Positions 55,966 through 64,000 of a stretch of DNA of 64,000 nt are shown here, in pieces. Position 1 is the stretch's first letter, and the number at the start of each line of letters is the position of its first letter. Location of the stretch: contig CALSRS010000002.1 in the NCBI GenBank assembly GCA_943788815.1, positions 59,062 to 123,061 of the forward strand, read 5' to 3'. The DNA is from an uncultured Gammaproteobacteria bacterium. Its GTDB lineage: Bacteria; Pseudomonadota; Gammaproteobacteria; Eutrophobiales; Eutrophobiaceae. Below the pieces are notes generated by a model that saw nothing but the letters and a program-made list of their open reading frames with translations, was not told where the DNA came from and did not search any database. The position numbers were made by a program, and so were the translations under genes.

Positions 55966-57049
55966 TACCTATATTCACCTGAAAAGTGAAAACCCTATCC
56001 ATTTGGACATTGAATTTAGCTGTAATAGTGGCGAAATTTTTGTCATTGTTGGCCCCTCCGGGAGTGGAAAGACCACTATCTTACGCAGTATATCGGGGCT
56101 ATATACACCGAACTCCGGCAAGATTGTCTGCATGGGAAATAACTGGTTCGATTCAAAAGAAGACATTAATGTATCAGTCCAGACCCGCGCAGCAGGGTTT
56201 GTATTTCAGGATTATGCTTTATTTCCTCACCTGTCAGTAAGGGAAAATATCTCAATTCCCATTTCTGAAAATGATCCATCAATTCGTAACGAACTCATAG
56301 ATGAATACATAGAACTGGTACATCTCACTGGTCTAGGTGATCGCCTTCCTCATCAACTGTCTGGAGGTCAGCAACAACGCGTCGCCGTAGCAAGAGCCAT
56401 TGCAAGAAAACCTGACATCTTGCTACTAGATGAGCCATTTTCTTCGGTTGATCAACAAACCCGTCGATTCCTGGTCCGTGAACTTATTCAGTTAAAACAT
56501 AAGCTCAATATCCCAATTATTCACGTCACGCATGACCTAAATGAAGCAAGGCGTATCGCCGACAAATTATGCATAATTCATGAAGGGACTGGTTTGCAAA
56601 TTGATGATCCTGAGAATGTCATGACGCGACCTAATTCATCACGCGTTGCAAGCTTAACCGGACAAGACAATATTTATCATGGCAAGATAATAAAGCACGA
56701 TAGCGAATCTCAATCTAGCTACATTCAATGGCACGATATAACATTGATATGCGCATACTCTCCGGAGTTTGAATTAGGAGAAGAAATAGATTGGATGGTC
56801 CCATCATCTCAGGTGATAGAAATAATTGACCCAAATAATACGAATTCTGATAAAAACCAGTTAAGTGGAAAAATTATTGACATGATTCAACTGGGTGAAG
56901 GCACAATTATTTCGATAGGATTTGAGGATAATACTGATAGTCTTCATATGAATTATTCCACTCATCATGTAAAGAAACATCAGATAGCTACCGGCGACAA
57001 CATTACGGTGTCGCTAATTCCAGATGGTATCCATATCATGCAATACTAG
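55931..57049 (+). CDS. modC: Molybdate ABC transporter ATP-binding protein
   Basis: VIVGPSGSGKTTILRSISGLYTPNSGKI...LPHQLSGGQQQRVAVARAIARKPDILLLDEPFSSVD; TOBE-like C-terminus. Confidence 0.93.
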   Translation: MTSWGVTVAQGNTYIHLKSENPIHLDIEFSCNSGEIFVIVGPSGSGKTTILRSISGLYTPNSGKIVCMGNNWFDSKEDINVSVQTRAAGFVFQDYALFPHLSVRENISIPISENDPSIRNELIDEYIELVHLTGLGDRLPHQLSGGQQQRVAVARAIARKPDILLLDEPFSSVDQQTRRFLVRELIQLKHKLNIPIIHVTHDLNEARRIADKLCIIHEGTGLQIDDPENVMTRPNSSRVASLTGQDNIYHGKIIKHDSESQSSYIQWHDITLICAYSPEFELGEEIDWMVPSSQVIEIIDPNNTNSDKNQLSGKIIDMIQLGEGTIISIGFEDNTDSLHMNYSTHHVKKHQIATGDNITVSLIPDGIHIMQY

Positions 57050-57075
57050 GAGTAAATTAAATTGTTCTAATTTCT

Positions 57076-58857
57076 CTATTTCTCATATAGTGAATTAATC
57101 AAATCCTTGTATGTCTCCTGAATTTTGTTTCGTTTCATCTTTAATGTAGAGGTTAATAAATCATTTTCTACCGTCCAGGCTTCATCCAGAACTCCGATTT
57201 GGTAAATCTGTGCATAACCTGGGAATTCATTGATACGTTCAGATATTCGTTCCAATAAGGCTTTTTCCACGTGTTCACTATGTTTCTCTGCATCCTGAAA
57301 GTTATTCTCTGAGGCATATTTCTGCCATTCCTTTTCATTAAAGACAACCAATACAGAAAGATGCGGCCTGGCTTCACCAACGACCATCACCTGCTCGAAT
57401 AATGGATCTCCCAGGATGGCATGTTCCATATCTACTGGCGCTATTTTCTCGCCATTTGCCATCACAATAATGTCTTTCAACCTTCCTGTGATAAATATAA
57501 AACCATCTTCTATTTTTGCCTTATCACCAGTATGGAACCATCCATCTTCATCCAAAACACGTTTTGTTGCCTCTACATCATGCCAGTATCCCATCATCAC
57601 ACTGTCACTTTTCACCATCAATTCATCACTATCACCAATCTTTACCTCCACACCTTCTAATGGACGGCCAATACTGGAAGGAATATTATGTTCAAGCGTA
57701 TTAACACTGACGACAGGACTGGTTTCAGTTAATCCATAGCCCTGATATAAAGGCACCCCCAGCCCAACAAAGACTCGAGATATCTCTGGTGATAATGCCG
57801 CGCCACCACTAATTGCTACTTTCAGATTCCCTCCTAATCTGGCCAAAATCTTATCAGCAACCACGCGTTTTAAGACGGGCCAAAGCAAAAACATGGGGGA
57901 CCAGGCACGTCTTTGATGTTGATATTCAAATCGCTTCCAGCCTGTATCAACTGCCAGTGAAAATAAATATCTCGCAAGAAACGAACTATTAGCAAGATTT
58001 TCTTTTATTCGTCCGTAAACACGTTCAAATATTCTAGGGACGGATATAAGACCTTCGGGTTTTATCATTAACAGGTCTTCAGGAAGATCTTGAATACTTC
58101 TCGTATGGGCAACAACGGAACCCATCATAATAGGAAGGTAATATCCAACTGTCCGTTCAAAGGTATGAGACAAAGGCAAAAAAGACAGGTAATTTTTTTT
58201 ATTGTCCGCAAGACCTGATTGGGCGCAGCTATAGACATTACTGAGTAAGTTTCTGTGGCTTAACTTAACACCCTTTGGACGTCCGGTGGTACCAGATGTA
58301 TATACGATAGATGCAAGATCTCCAGGAGACAATATGGGGCGTTTAATTACATCTGTACCACGTTCCAACCAGGCATCCAGATGCATTAATTTTTTATTAT
58401 CGCATTCGCTGCACTCAGCGATAGTAACTATCCTATTTAATGTGCGTATTTTTTTAAGTTTTCCAGTTAATCTTTCCCATTGCAACGGACCACCTATTAC
58501 CAAGGCTTTAGCGCCGGAATGCTCAAGTATATAGACGACATTATCACCACGATCTTCTGTATAAATAGGAACGACAACCAGGCCTAATGCCAGGGCTGCC
58601 TGATCAAGCATGACCCAGAATCTTGAATTTCTTGCCATAATGGCAACGCGATCACCAGGTCGTAGACCTTCTCTATTGAGCGCCTTTTCCCATCTTGCGA
58701 CCTGACTAGCCATTTCCTGCCAGCTAGAATCTGTCCAGATTCCATTTAAAGCGTCATAGGAACGATACGCGGGGGCATTCGGTGTTAATTGAACACGTTG
58801 TTGAAATAATCCAGGCAGTGTACCCGCTTCCTGCGGTGTTATGATGTCCTGTTTCAC
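57076..58857 (-). CDS. Long-chain acyl-CoA synthetase/AMP-forming ligase (FAA1/FadD15-like)
   Basis: IVYTSGTTGRPKGVKLSHRNLLSN...GYGLTETSPVVSVN...DGWFHTGDKAKIEDGFIFITGRLKDIIVMANGEKIAP. Confidence 0.95.
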   Translation of the reverse strand: MKQDIITPQEAGTLPGLFQQRVQLTPNAPAYRSYDALNGIWTDSSWQEMASQVARWEKALNREGLRPGDRVAIMARNSRFWVMLDQAALALGLVVVPIYTEDRGDNVVYILEHSGAKALVIGGPLQWERLTGKLKKIRTLNRIVTIAECSECDNKKLMHLDAWLERGTDVIKRPILSPGDLASIVYTSGTTGRPKGVKLSHRNLLSNVYSCAQSGLADNKKNYLSFLPLSHTFERTVGYYLPIMMGSVVAHTRSIQDLPEDLLMIKPEGLISVPRIFERVYGRIKENLANSSFLARYLFSLAVDTGWKRFEYQHQRRAWSPMFLLWPVLKRVVADKILARLGGNLKVAISGGAALSPEISRVFVGLGVPLYQGYGLTETSPVVSVNTLEHNIPSSIGRPLEGVEVKIGDSDELMVKSDSVMMGYWHDVEATKRVLDEDGWFHTGDKAKIEDGFIFITGRLKDIIVMANGEKIAPVDMEHAILGDPLFEQVMVVGEARPHLSVLVVFNEKEWQKYASENNFQDAEKHSEHVEKALLERISERINEFPGYAQIYQIGVLDEAWTVENDLLTSTLKMKRNKIQETYKDLINSLYEK

Positions 58858-58860
58858 TAA

Positions 58861-60903
58861 TCAGGTTTCCTCGACCAGTTTCTCCCAGTGGGCATCCGGG
58901 GTAAAACGCTGGCCATATTTTTCCTTTAGCTCGTCCAATCGACTGCTAATTTCTTTGACTCCCCGACTTCTTGCGTAATTTAACGGCCCACCCAGAAATG
59001 GAGGAAAGCCTGTCCCAAAGATCATTCCGGCATCAAGCATATCTGCATCTGCGACCAACTCTTCACGTAGACACGCAGCACATTCATTTAAAATTCTCAG
59101 CACCAATCTATCTTCAATTTCCCTATGTTGAATGCCCGAACTTTGACTAGCCTGTTTCTGAGGCTCGCCATTTTTGTAGAGATAAAATCCTGAGCCACTT
59201 TTTTTCCCTAACATACCTTTGGCAACCATATCCTCTAGTCTTTGTGGAATATTCAGTTCCAGTTTTTCAGCAAGATTTTTTGCCACAGACAGACAAATAT
59301 CCAAACCCACTGTGTCGGCTAGTTCAACAGGCCCCATAGGCAAGCCAAAATCCACTGCGACTTTATCAATCGTTTCTGCTGATATGCCTTCCTCATGTAA
59401 TACCATGGCTTCCATCAAGTAGGGGGTGAGGATGCGATTTACCAGAAATCCCGGTGAGCTCTTCACTGGTAGCGGGAGTCTACCTATCTGGCAACAAAAT
59501 GATTGGGCTCGTTCTATCCATTCTTTGCCTGTTTTGGCTGAATATATAATTTCCACAAGTTGCATTCGTGATACCGGGTTAAAAAAGTGTATTCCTACCA
59601 ATCTCGCAGGGTCTTTTAATCCGTCGGTCAGCAATTCCAGTGAAATACTTGAGGTATTAGTAGCAAGTATTGTGTCGTCCTTAAGCTTTGATTCGAGATC
59701 CTGAAATAATTCTTTTTTAATCTCAACATTTTCAACAATCGCTTCGATTACCACATCAGCTTTATTTAAATTGTATCCGTTTAAATCTGGCAGCAGCCGA
59801 TCCATCACGCCGCGAATCAGCCGTGGATGCTTCAATCGTCTTTTATATAATTTACTTGCCCTTTGAATTGCTGGTGCAATAAACTTTGGTTCTCTATCTT
59901 GCAGTCCTACCTGCATACCCTGCAATGCACACCATGAGGCGATATCCCCGCCCATAACGCCGGCACCAATGACATGAACGTTCTCCGGCTCAAAACCATC
60001 TGAGTGTTTGTTTTCCTTTAAACGCTCCTGTAATAAAAAAACACGCACCAGATTTCTTGAAGATTTATTATTAGCCAGTTTTGCAACAGACAAGGCTTCT
60101 GCTTTTAACATTGCCTTTTCGTTGTCACCGTATTGCTCCCATACATCAATCAATTTATAAGGAGCTGGGTAATGTCTTTGCTTAATCTTTTTATTCAGTT
60201 GATGCCTTAGATATTTGGCCAGCAACTGTCGAAATGGTAATTTGTTTAATATATTGAGATGACGGGGAGCTCTTTTCGGTAAGGGCTTTCTTTGTATTTG
60301 TATCGGACCTGACTTCATAAACTGTCGTTCAGGCACGATATAATCAACGACACCACTACTTTTTGCCTTTCTTGCATCCAGGGTCCTGCCCTGTAACATC
60401 AATTGCATTCCCAAAATTGGCCCGACTAAACGAATCAGGCGCATGGAGCCACCAAATCCCGGATGAATTCCTAATAAAACTTCAGGTAATCCTATTCTGA
60501 TGTTTTTATCATCCAGTGCGATCCGATAGTCACAGGCCAGGGCCAGTTCCAAACCACCACCAAGGCAAAATCCTTTAATCAATGCCAGTGTGGGAAAGGA
60601 TAAGGCTTCCAGCTTACTAAAGGCATCATGCCCCCTGTTTAACAACGTAAGGGCGTCTTTTTCATCTTCAATCGTAGTAAATTCTTTTATATCTGCGCCC
60701 GCAATAAAGCCCTTTTCTTTGGCAGACGCGATAATCATGCCCGCAGGGGCCTGCGCCGATACCGTATCTATGACATCGCTAAACTCATCTAAGACCTCAG
60801 ATGACAGAACATTGGTAGAACTGTTCTTAACATCGATATAACACCAAACGATGTTGTCATCGTCTGTTTCGAGTTTCCAATGATGGTATTTTTTCTTTTC
60901 CAT
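58861..60903 (-). CDS. fadJ: Fatty acid oxidation complex alpha subunit (FadJ-like enoyl-CoA hydratase/3-hydroxyacyl-CoA dehydrogenase)
   Basis: GMIIASAKEKGFIAGADIKEFT...GFCLGGGLELALACDYRIA...VHVIGAGVMGGDIASWCALQGM...FFNPVSRMQLVEII. Internal start MEKKKYHHWKLETDD at 60903 preferred, since the track start 61059 overlaps fadI. Confidence 0.93.
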   Translation of the reverse strand: MEKKKYHHWKLETDDDNIVWCYIDVKNSSTNVLSSEVLDEFSDVIDTVSAQAPAGMIIASAKEKGFIAGADIKEFTTIEDEKDALTLLNRGHDAFSKLEALSFPTLALIKGFCLGGGLELALACDYRIALDDKNIRIGLPEVLLGIHPGFGGSMRLIRLVGPILGMQLMLQGRTLDARKAKSSGVVDYIVPERQFMKSGPIQIQRKPLPKRAPRHLNILNKLPFRQLLAKYLRHQLNKKIKQRHYPAPYKLIDVWEQYGDNEKAMLKAEALSVAKLANNKSSRNLVRVFLLQERLKENKHSDGFEPENVHVIGAGVMGGDIASWCALQGMQVGLQDREPKFIAPAIQRASKLYKRRLKHPRLIRGVMDRLLPDLNGYNLNKADVVIEAIVENVEIKKELFQDLESKLKDDTILATNTSSISLELLTDGLKDPARLVGIHFFNPVSRMQLVEIIYSAKTGKEWIERAQSFCCQIGRLPLPVKSSPGFLVNRILTPYLMEAMVLHEEGISAETIDKVAVDFGLPMGPVELADTVGLDICLSVAKNLAEKLELNIPQRLEDMVAKGMLGKKSGSGFYLYKNGEPQKQASQSSGIQHREIEDRLVLRILNECAACLREELVADADMLDAGMIFGTGFPPFLGGPLNYARSRGVKEISSRLDELKEKYGQRFTPDAHWEKLVEET

Positions 60904-60943
60904 AGTTTGCTTACAATTTTTAGCTATACCTGCAGTCAATACC

Positions 60944-62248
60944 TTAGCGTTCAATGAGCACGGCGCCACCTTGTCCGCCGCCAATACACAGTGAAGCCAT
61001 GGCTGTCTTCCCTTTGTTTTGTTCAAGTACATGACAAAGATGCAATACGATTCTGGCACCGCTAGTACCTACGGGATGACCAAGAGCAACCGCACCGCCG
61101 TCAACATTCAGTTTTTCCAGCGGAATCTCACCAAAAGCTGATCTGCTTTGTAATTCATTGCGGCAATATGAAGATTCTTTCCATGCTTCTATACAGGACA
61201 ATACCTGGGCGGCAAATGCCTCATTAATTTCCCAATAGTCGATATCATCAATCTTTAATTTGTGTTTTTTCATGATAGGCGTCATGGCATGGACAGGTCC
61301 CAGGCCCATTTGCTGGGGTAATAAGCCTGCCCAGTTAGTATCTACAATTTTACCAATGACGGGTAATTTATGTTTTTTCACCGCTTTATCACTGGCTAGT
61401 ATGACCCACGCTGCCCCATCGGTGATTTGCGAACTGTTCCCTGCTGTCACCTGACCAAAATCCCGGTCAAAGGCGGGTCTGAGTTTTGCCAGTTTCTCAA
61501 CCGCGCTATCTCTTCTGACACCATTATCATGATCGTAGTACTTGCCGTTAGCATCATAAAGGACTTCAATTTCATTCATCCTGCCTGCATCATGTGCTGC
61601 GGCGAGTCGCAAGTGACTGTTAACCGCATATTCGTCCATTGCTTGACGTGAAATTCCAAATCGATGTGCAAGGACTTCGGCGGTCTGCCCCATGTTTAGG
61701 CCCACGACAGGGTCAGTGAGACCTCTAAGTAGTGCGATAATAGGGCTAAGCATGCCAGGACGAAATTTTAGAATTTGTTTTAACTTGTCCTGCGGTGTAC
61801 GCGAATAGGTATATATTCCTAACCAGGTCGCAAACGCCTGGTTGAACATCAATGGGGCGTGTGACATAGCTTCTGTCCCACCCGCCAGAACCAAATCAGA
61901 ACGACCATTTAATATGTTCTGAACACCACAATCGATAGATTGCATGCCCGAGCCACAATTTCTTTGTACTGACCAACCCGGCACCTTTTCACCACATCCC
62001 AAGCGCAGCGCAGCTATCCTGCCAATATTGGCTTCATCTGGTGATGGCATCACACATCCGAGGATGACTTCATCCAGTTCCGCAGGTTCAAAAGATTGGC
62101 GGGCGAGTAAAGGTCTACCGGCATTAACTGCAAGGTCAGATGCCGTAAATGGTCCGGGGACACCCGTGGCCCTTAAAAAAGGCGTGCGGCTGCCGTCTAC
62201 AATATAAACATACTTTTGTGATGCTGATTTTCGGGTTTTTTCTACCAT
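60944..62248 (-). CDS. fadI: Acetyl-CoA C-acyltransferase/thiolase (FadI-like)
   Basis: GWSVQRNCGSGMQSIDCGVQNIL...NEAFAAQVLSCIEAW...NVDGGAVALGHPVGTSGARIVLHL...SLCIGGGQGGAVLIER. Confidence 0.95.
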   Translation of the reverse strand: MVEKTRKSASQKYVYIVDGSRTPFLRATGVPGPFTASDLAVNAGRPLLARQSFEPAELDEVILGCVMPSPDEANIGRIAALRLGCGEKVPGWSVQRNCGSGMQSIDCGVQNILNGRSDLVLAGGTEAMSHAPLMFNQAFATWLGIYTYSRTPQDKLKQILKFRPGMLSPIIALLRGLTDPVVGLNMGQTAEVLAHRFGISRQAMDEYAVNSHLRLAAAHDAGRMNEIEVLYDANGKYYDHDNGVRRDSAVEKLAKLRPAFDRDFGQVTAGNSSQITDGAAWVILASDKAVKKHKLPVIGKIVDTNWAGLLPQQMGLGPVHAMTPIMKKHKLKIDDIDYWEINEAFAAQVLSCIEAWKESSYCRNELQSRSAFGEIPLEKLNVDGGAVALGHPVGTSGARIVLHLCHVLEQNKGKTAMASLCIGGGQGGAVLIER

Positions 62249-62302
62249 ATGCTACAAAATCATATCAGGTAATATAATAAATTACGCTGTTTTAGGTAAT
62301 TG

Positions 62303-63292
62303 TTAATTAATAAAGTTTTCTTTTAAATGACAAGACACTAACCAGTTTGGATTGCTATTAGTGGTAGTTAGTTCAGGTCTTTGTTTTGTGCATATTTGTT
62401 CAGCATAAGGGCAACGGGCATGAAAATGACATCCATCTGGTGGATTAATGGGGGAAGGCACTTCCCCTGTTAAAACATCATGTACCTTCTTTCTCTCCGG
62501 ATCGGGGACAGGAATAGAGGATAATAATGCCCGGGTATAGGGATGCACGGGATTCTTATAAAGCGATTCTGCGTCATTCATTTCAACAATTTTACCCAGA
62601 TACATAACCGCGATCCTGTCAGAAACATGCTTTACCACTGCCAGATCATGGGCGATAAACAGTAATGTTAAATCCATTTCTCGTTGCAGATCTAACAAGA
62701 GGTTTAATATCTGTGACTGTATTGAAACATCCAGTGCTGACACCGGTTCGTCACAAATCAATAATTTTGGTTTTAAGGCAATAGCACGTGCAATACCAAT
62801 CCGTTGCCGTTGCCCCCCTGAAAACTCATGGGGAAAACGATTTACTGAATCTGATTGTAAGCCGACCTTGTCTAGTAAGTCGGTTACCCATTTACGACGC
62901 TCTGCGCGTGTTCCTTTCCCATGAATAACAAAGGGTTCTTCGAGTATTGTCCCCACAGTATGTCTGGAGTTAAGAGATTCCATGGGGTCCTGGAATATGA
63001 TCTGCATATCCTGACGTATTTCTCGGAGATCTGGTTTAGACATGTTTATGATGTCCTTGCCATCAAACTCAATCGCACCTGCTGTGGGTTCATATAATCG
63101 TAATATCGCCTTGGCCACGGTACTTTTACCGCAACCAGACTCCCCAACAATACCCAGTGTCTCGCCACGGTTAATTTCAAATGAAACACCATCAACTGCA
63201 TAGTTGTTCGCGATCTGGCGGAACAACACACCACCGCGAATTGGATAATGCATCTTTAGATCATCGACCTTTAGCAAAACATCCTGGCTCAC
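62303..63292 (-). CDS. Oligopeptide/dipeptide ABC transporter ATPase (OppF/DppF-like)
   Basis: LGIVGESGCGKSTVAKAILRLYEPTAGAI...HEFSGGQRQRIGIARAIALKPKLLICDEPVSALDVSIQSQ...CHFHARCPYAEQIC. Confidence 0.94.
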   Translation of the reverse strand: MSQDVLLKVDDLKMHYPIRGGVLFRQIANNYAVDGVSFEINRGETLGIVGESGCGKSTVAKAILRLYEPTAGAIEFDGKDIINMSKPDLREIRQDMQIIFQDPMESLNSRHTVGTILEEPFVIHGKGTRAERRKWVTDLLDKVGLQSDSVNRFPHEFSGGQRQRIGIARAIALKPKLLICDEPVSALDVSIQSQILNLLLDLQREMDLTLLFIAHDLAVVKHVSDRIAVMYLGKIVEMNDAESLYKNPVHPYTRALLSSIPVPDPERKKVHDVLTGEVPSPINPPDGCHFHARCPYAEQICTKQRPELTTTNSNPNWLVSCHLKENFIN

Positions 63293-64000
63293 TTACTCAA
63301 CTCCTTCCAGCGTATGCACGCAACTGTCCTGGACGAATCTTCGCTTATTGCCTCTACTACGGGATCCGTGACACCACATTGCTCTATCTCAAAATCACAT
63401 CGGGTTCTAAACCGACAACCTTTCGGAATATTCTTTAGATTCGGCACCAATCCCTCTATGACCTCAAGACGTGATTTAGATGGCGTATCTAACCTGGGAA
63501 TTGAGTCTAATAAACCCTTGGTATAAGGATGGCGTGGGCTTGCAAACAATTCATTCACAGATGCCTGTTCAACTATCTTACCCGCATACATAACAAGAAC
63601 ACGATCGCACATCTCTGCAATAACACCGAGATCATGGGTAATAAAAATAATAGACATTTTGATTTCACGTTGCAGTTCACGCATTAAATTCAAGATCTGA
63701 TTTTGTGTAGTAACATCCAACGCGGTAGTTGGCTCATCCGCAATTAAAATATCCGGCTTACAACTCAAGGCCATGGCGATCATGACACGTTGTCGCATAC
63801 CACCTGACAATTGGTGAGGATATTCTCGCAATCTTTTCTCCGGTGCAGGAATACCCACTTTATTTAATATATCAATCTGTGCTGTTCTGGAGTCTTCTTC
63901 CGACATATCTGGAAAATGGATCTGATAGATCTCACCCAGTTGTTTGCCAATACGGTGCACCGGATTTAAAGCTGTCATGGGTTCCTGGAAGATCATAGCA
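63289..64000 (-). CDS. Oligopeptide/dipeptide ABC transporter ATPase (OppD/DppD-like), N-terminus beyond right edge
   Basis: [23 protein letters not shown]...[42 protein letters not shown]...[14 protein letters not shown]; no Walker A in the window, so truncated at the edge. Confidence 0.93.
   Translation of the reverse strand, partial: AMIFQEPMTALNPVHRIGKQLGEIYQIHFPDMSEEDSRTAQIDILNKVGIPAPEKRLREYPHQLSGGMRQRVMIAMALSCKPDILIADEPTTALDVTTQNQILNLMRELQREIKMSIIFITHDLGVIAEMCDRVLVMYAGKIVEQASVNELFASPRHPYTKGLLDSIPRLDTPSKSRLEVIEGLVPNLKNIPKGCRFRTRCDFEIEQCGVTDPVVEAISEDSSRTVACIRWKELSK

Noticed and set aside
1-64000. tRNA/rRNA genes, IS elements, prophage, CRISPR-Cas or toxin-antitoxin modules
   Set aside because: No supporting sequence signals recognised by eye; tRNAscan-SE, ISfinder and cmscan would be needed to exclude them formally.

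Overview
The 64 kb window looks like a chromosomal segment of a low-to-moderate GC gammaproteobacterium; the taxon is inferred only from gene content and synteny. (1) The left edge (1-8715, minus strand) is one uninterrupted reading frame of at least 2,905 codons that runs off the window. It encodes the N-terminal part of a giant FHA-like two-partner-secretion exoprotein. It is absent from the supplied ORF track, which shows only short shadow ORFs there. It contains an apparently exact duplication of at least 1,026 bp with a 1,458 bp period. Its TpsB/FhaC-type transporter lies just upstream (8873-10882), with a PpiC-like isomerase and an orphan secreted protein nearby. (2) A phospho-signalling operon follows: class III nucleotidyl cyclase-FHA, PP2C phosphatase, and a Ser/Thr kinase with an SEDST-repeat N-terminus and a C-terminal SUMF1/FGE-like domain. 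(3) ubiG, a HAD phosphatase and a degenerate squalene/phytoene-synthase-like gene precede an SDH region: ygfX-like, an unlisted 53-aa SdhAF4/DUF1674 ORF, sdhCDAB, sdhE and ygfZ. (4) Then come dsbB, ffh, a ccsA-like gene and a corB/CNNM-like gene. (5) A stress/metalloid cluster contains arsM, an ECF sigma/NrsF (DUF1109) pair, TVP38 plus a MerA-like oxidoreductase, and a DoxX-like gene. It has two GTAAC-N16-CGAA promoter-like sites and a 74-nt three-way-junction RNA candidate ahead of arsM. (6) Housekeeping genes follow: radA, alr, dnaB, rplI, a DUF2232-like gene, rpsR and rpsF. (7) A Sel1-repeat protein with four RGFF.LF.RR-type motifs sits beside mlaFED with a convergent mlaC. (8) The right end holds a second TVP38, a CDF transporter, gor, modABC, an acyl-CoA synthetase, fadJ/fadI-like genes and Opp/Dpp ATPases. 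Best candidates for undescribed biology are the arsM leader RNA, the SigF-like mini-regulon, the FHA/kinase SEDST-repeat module with its structured leader, and the giant adhesin locus. All calls are from reading the sequence; no searches were run.
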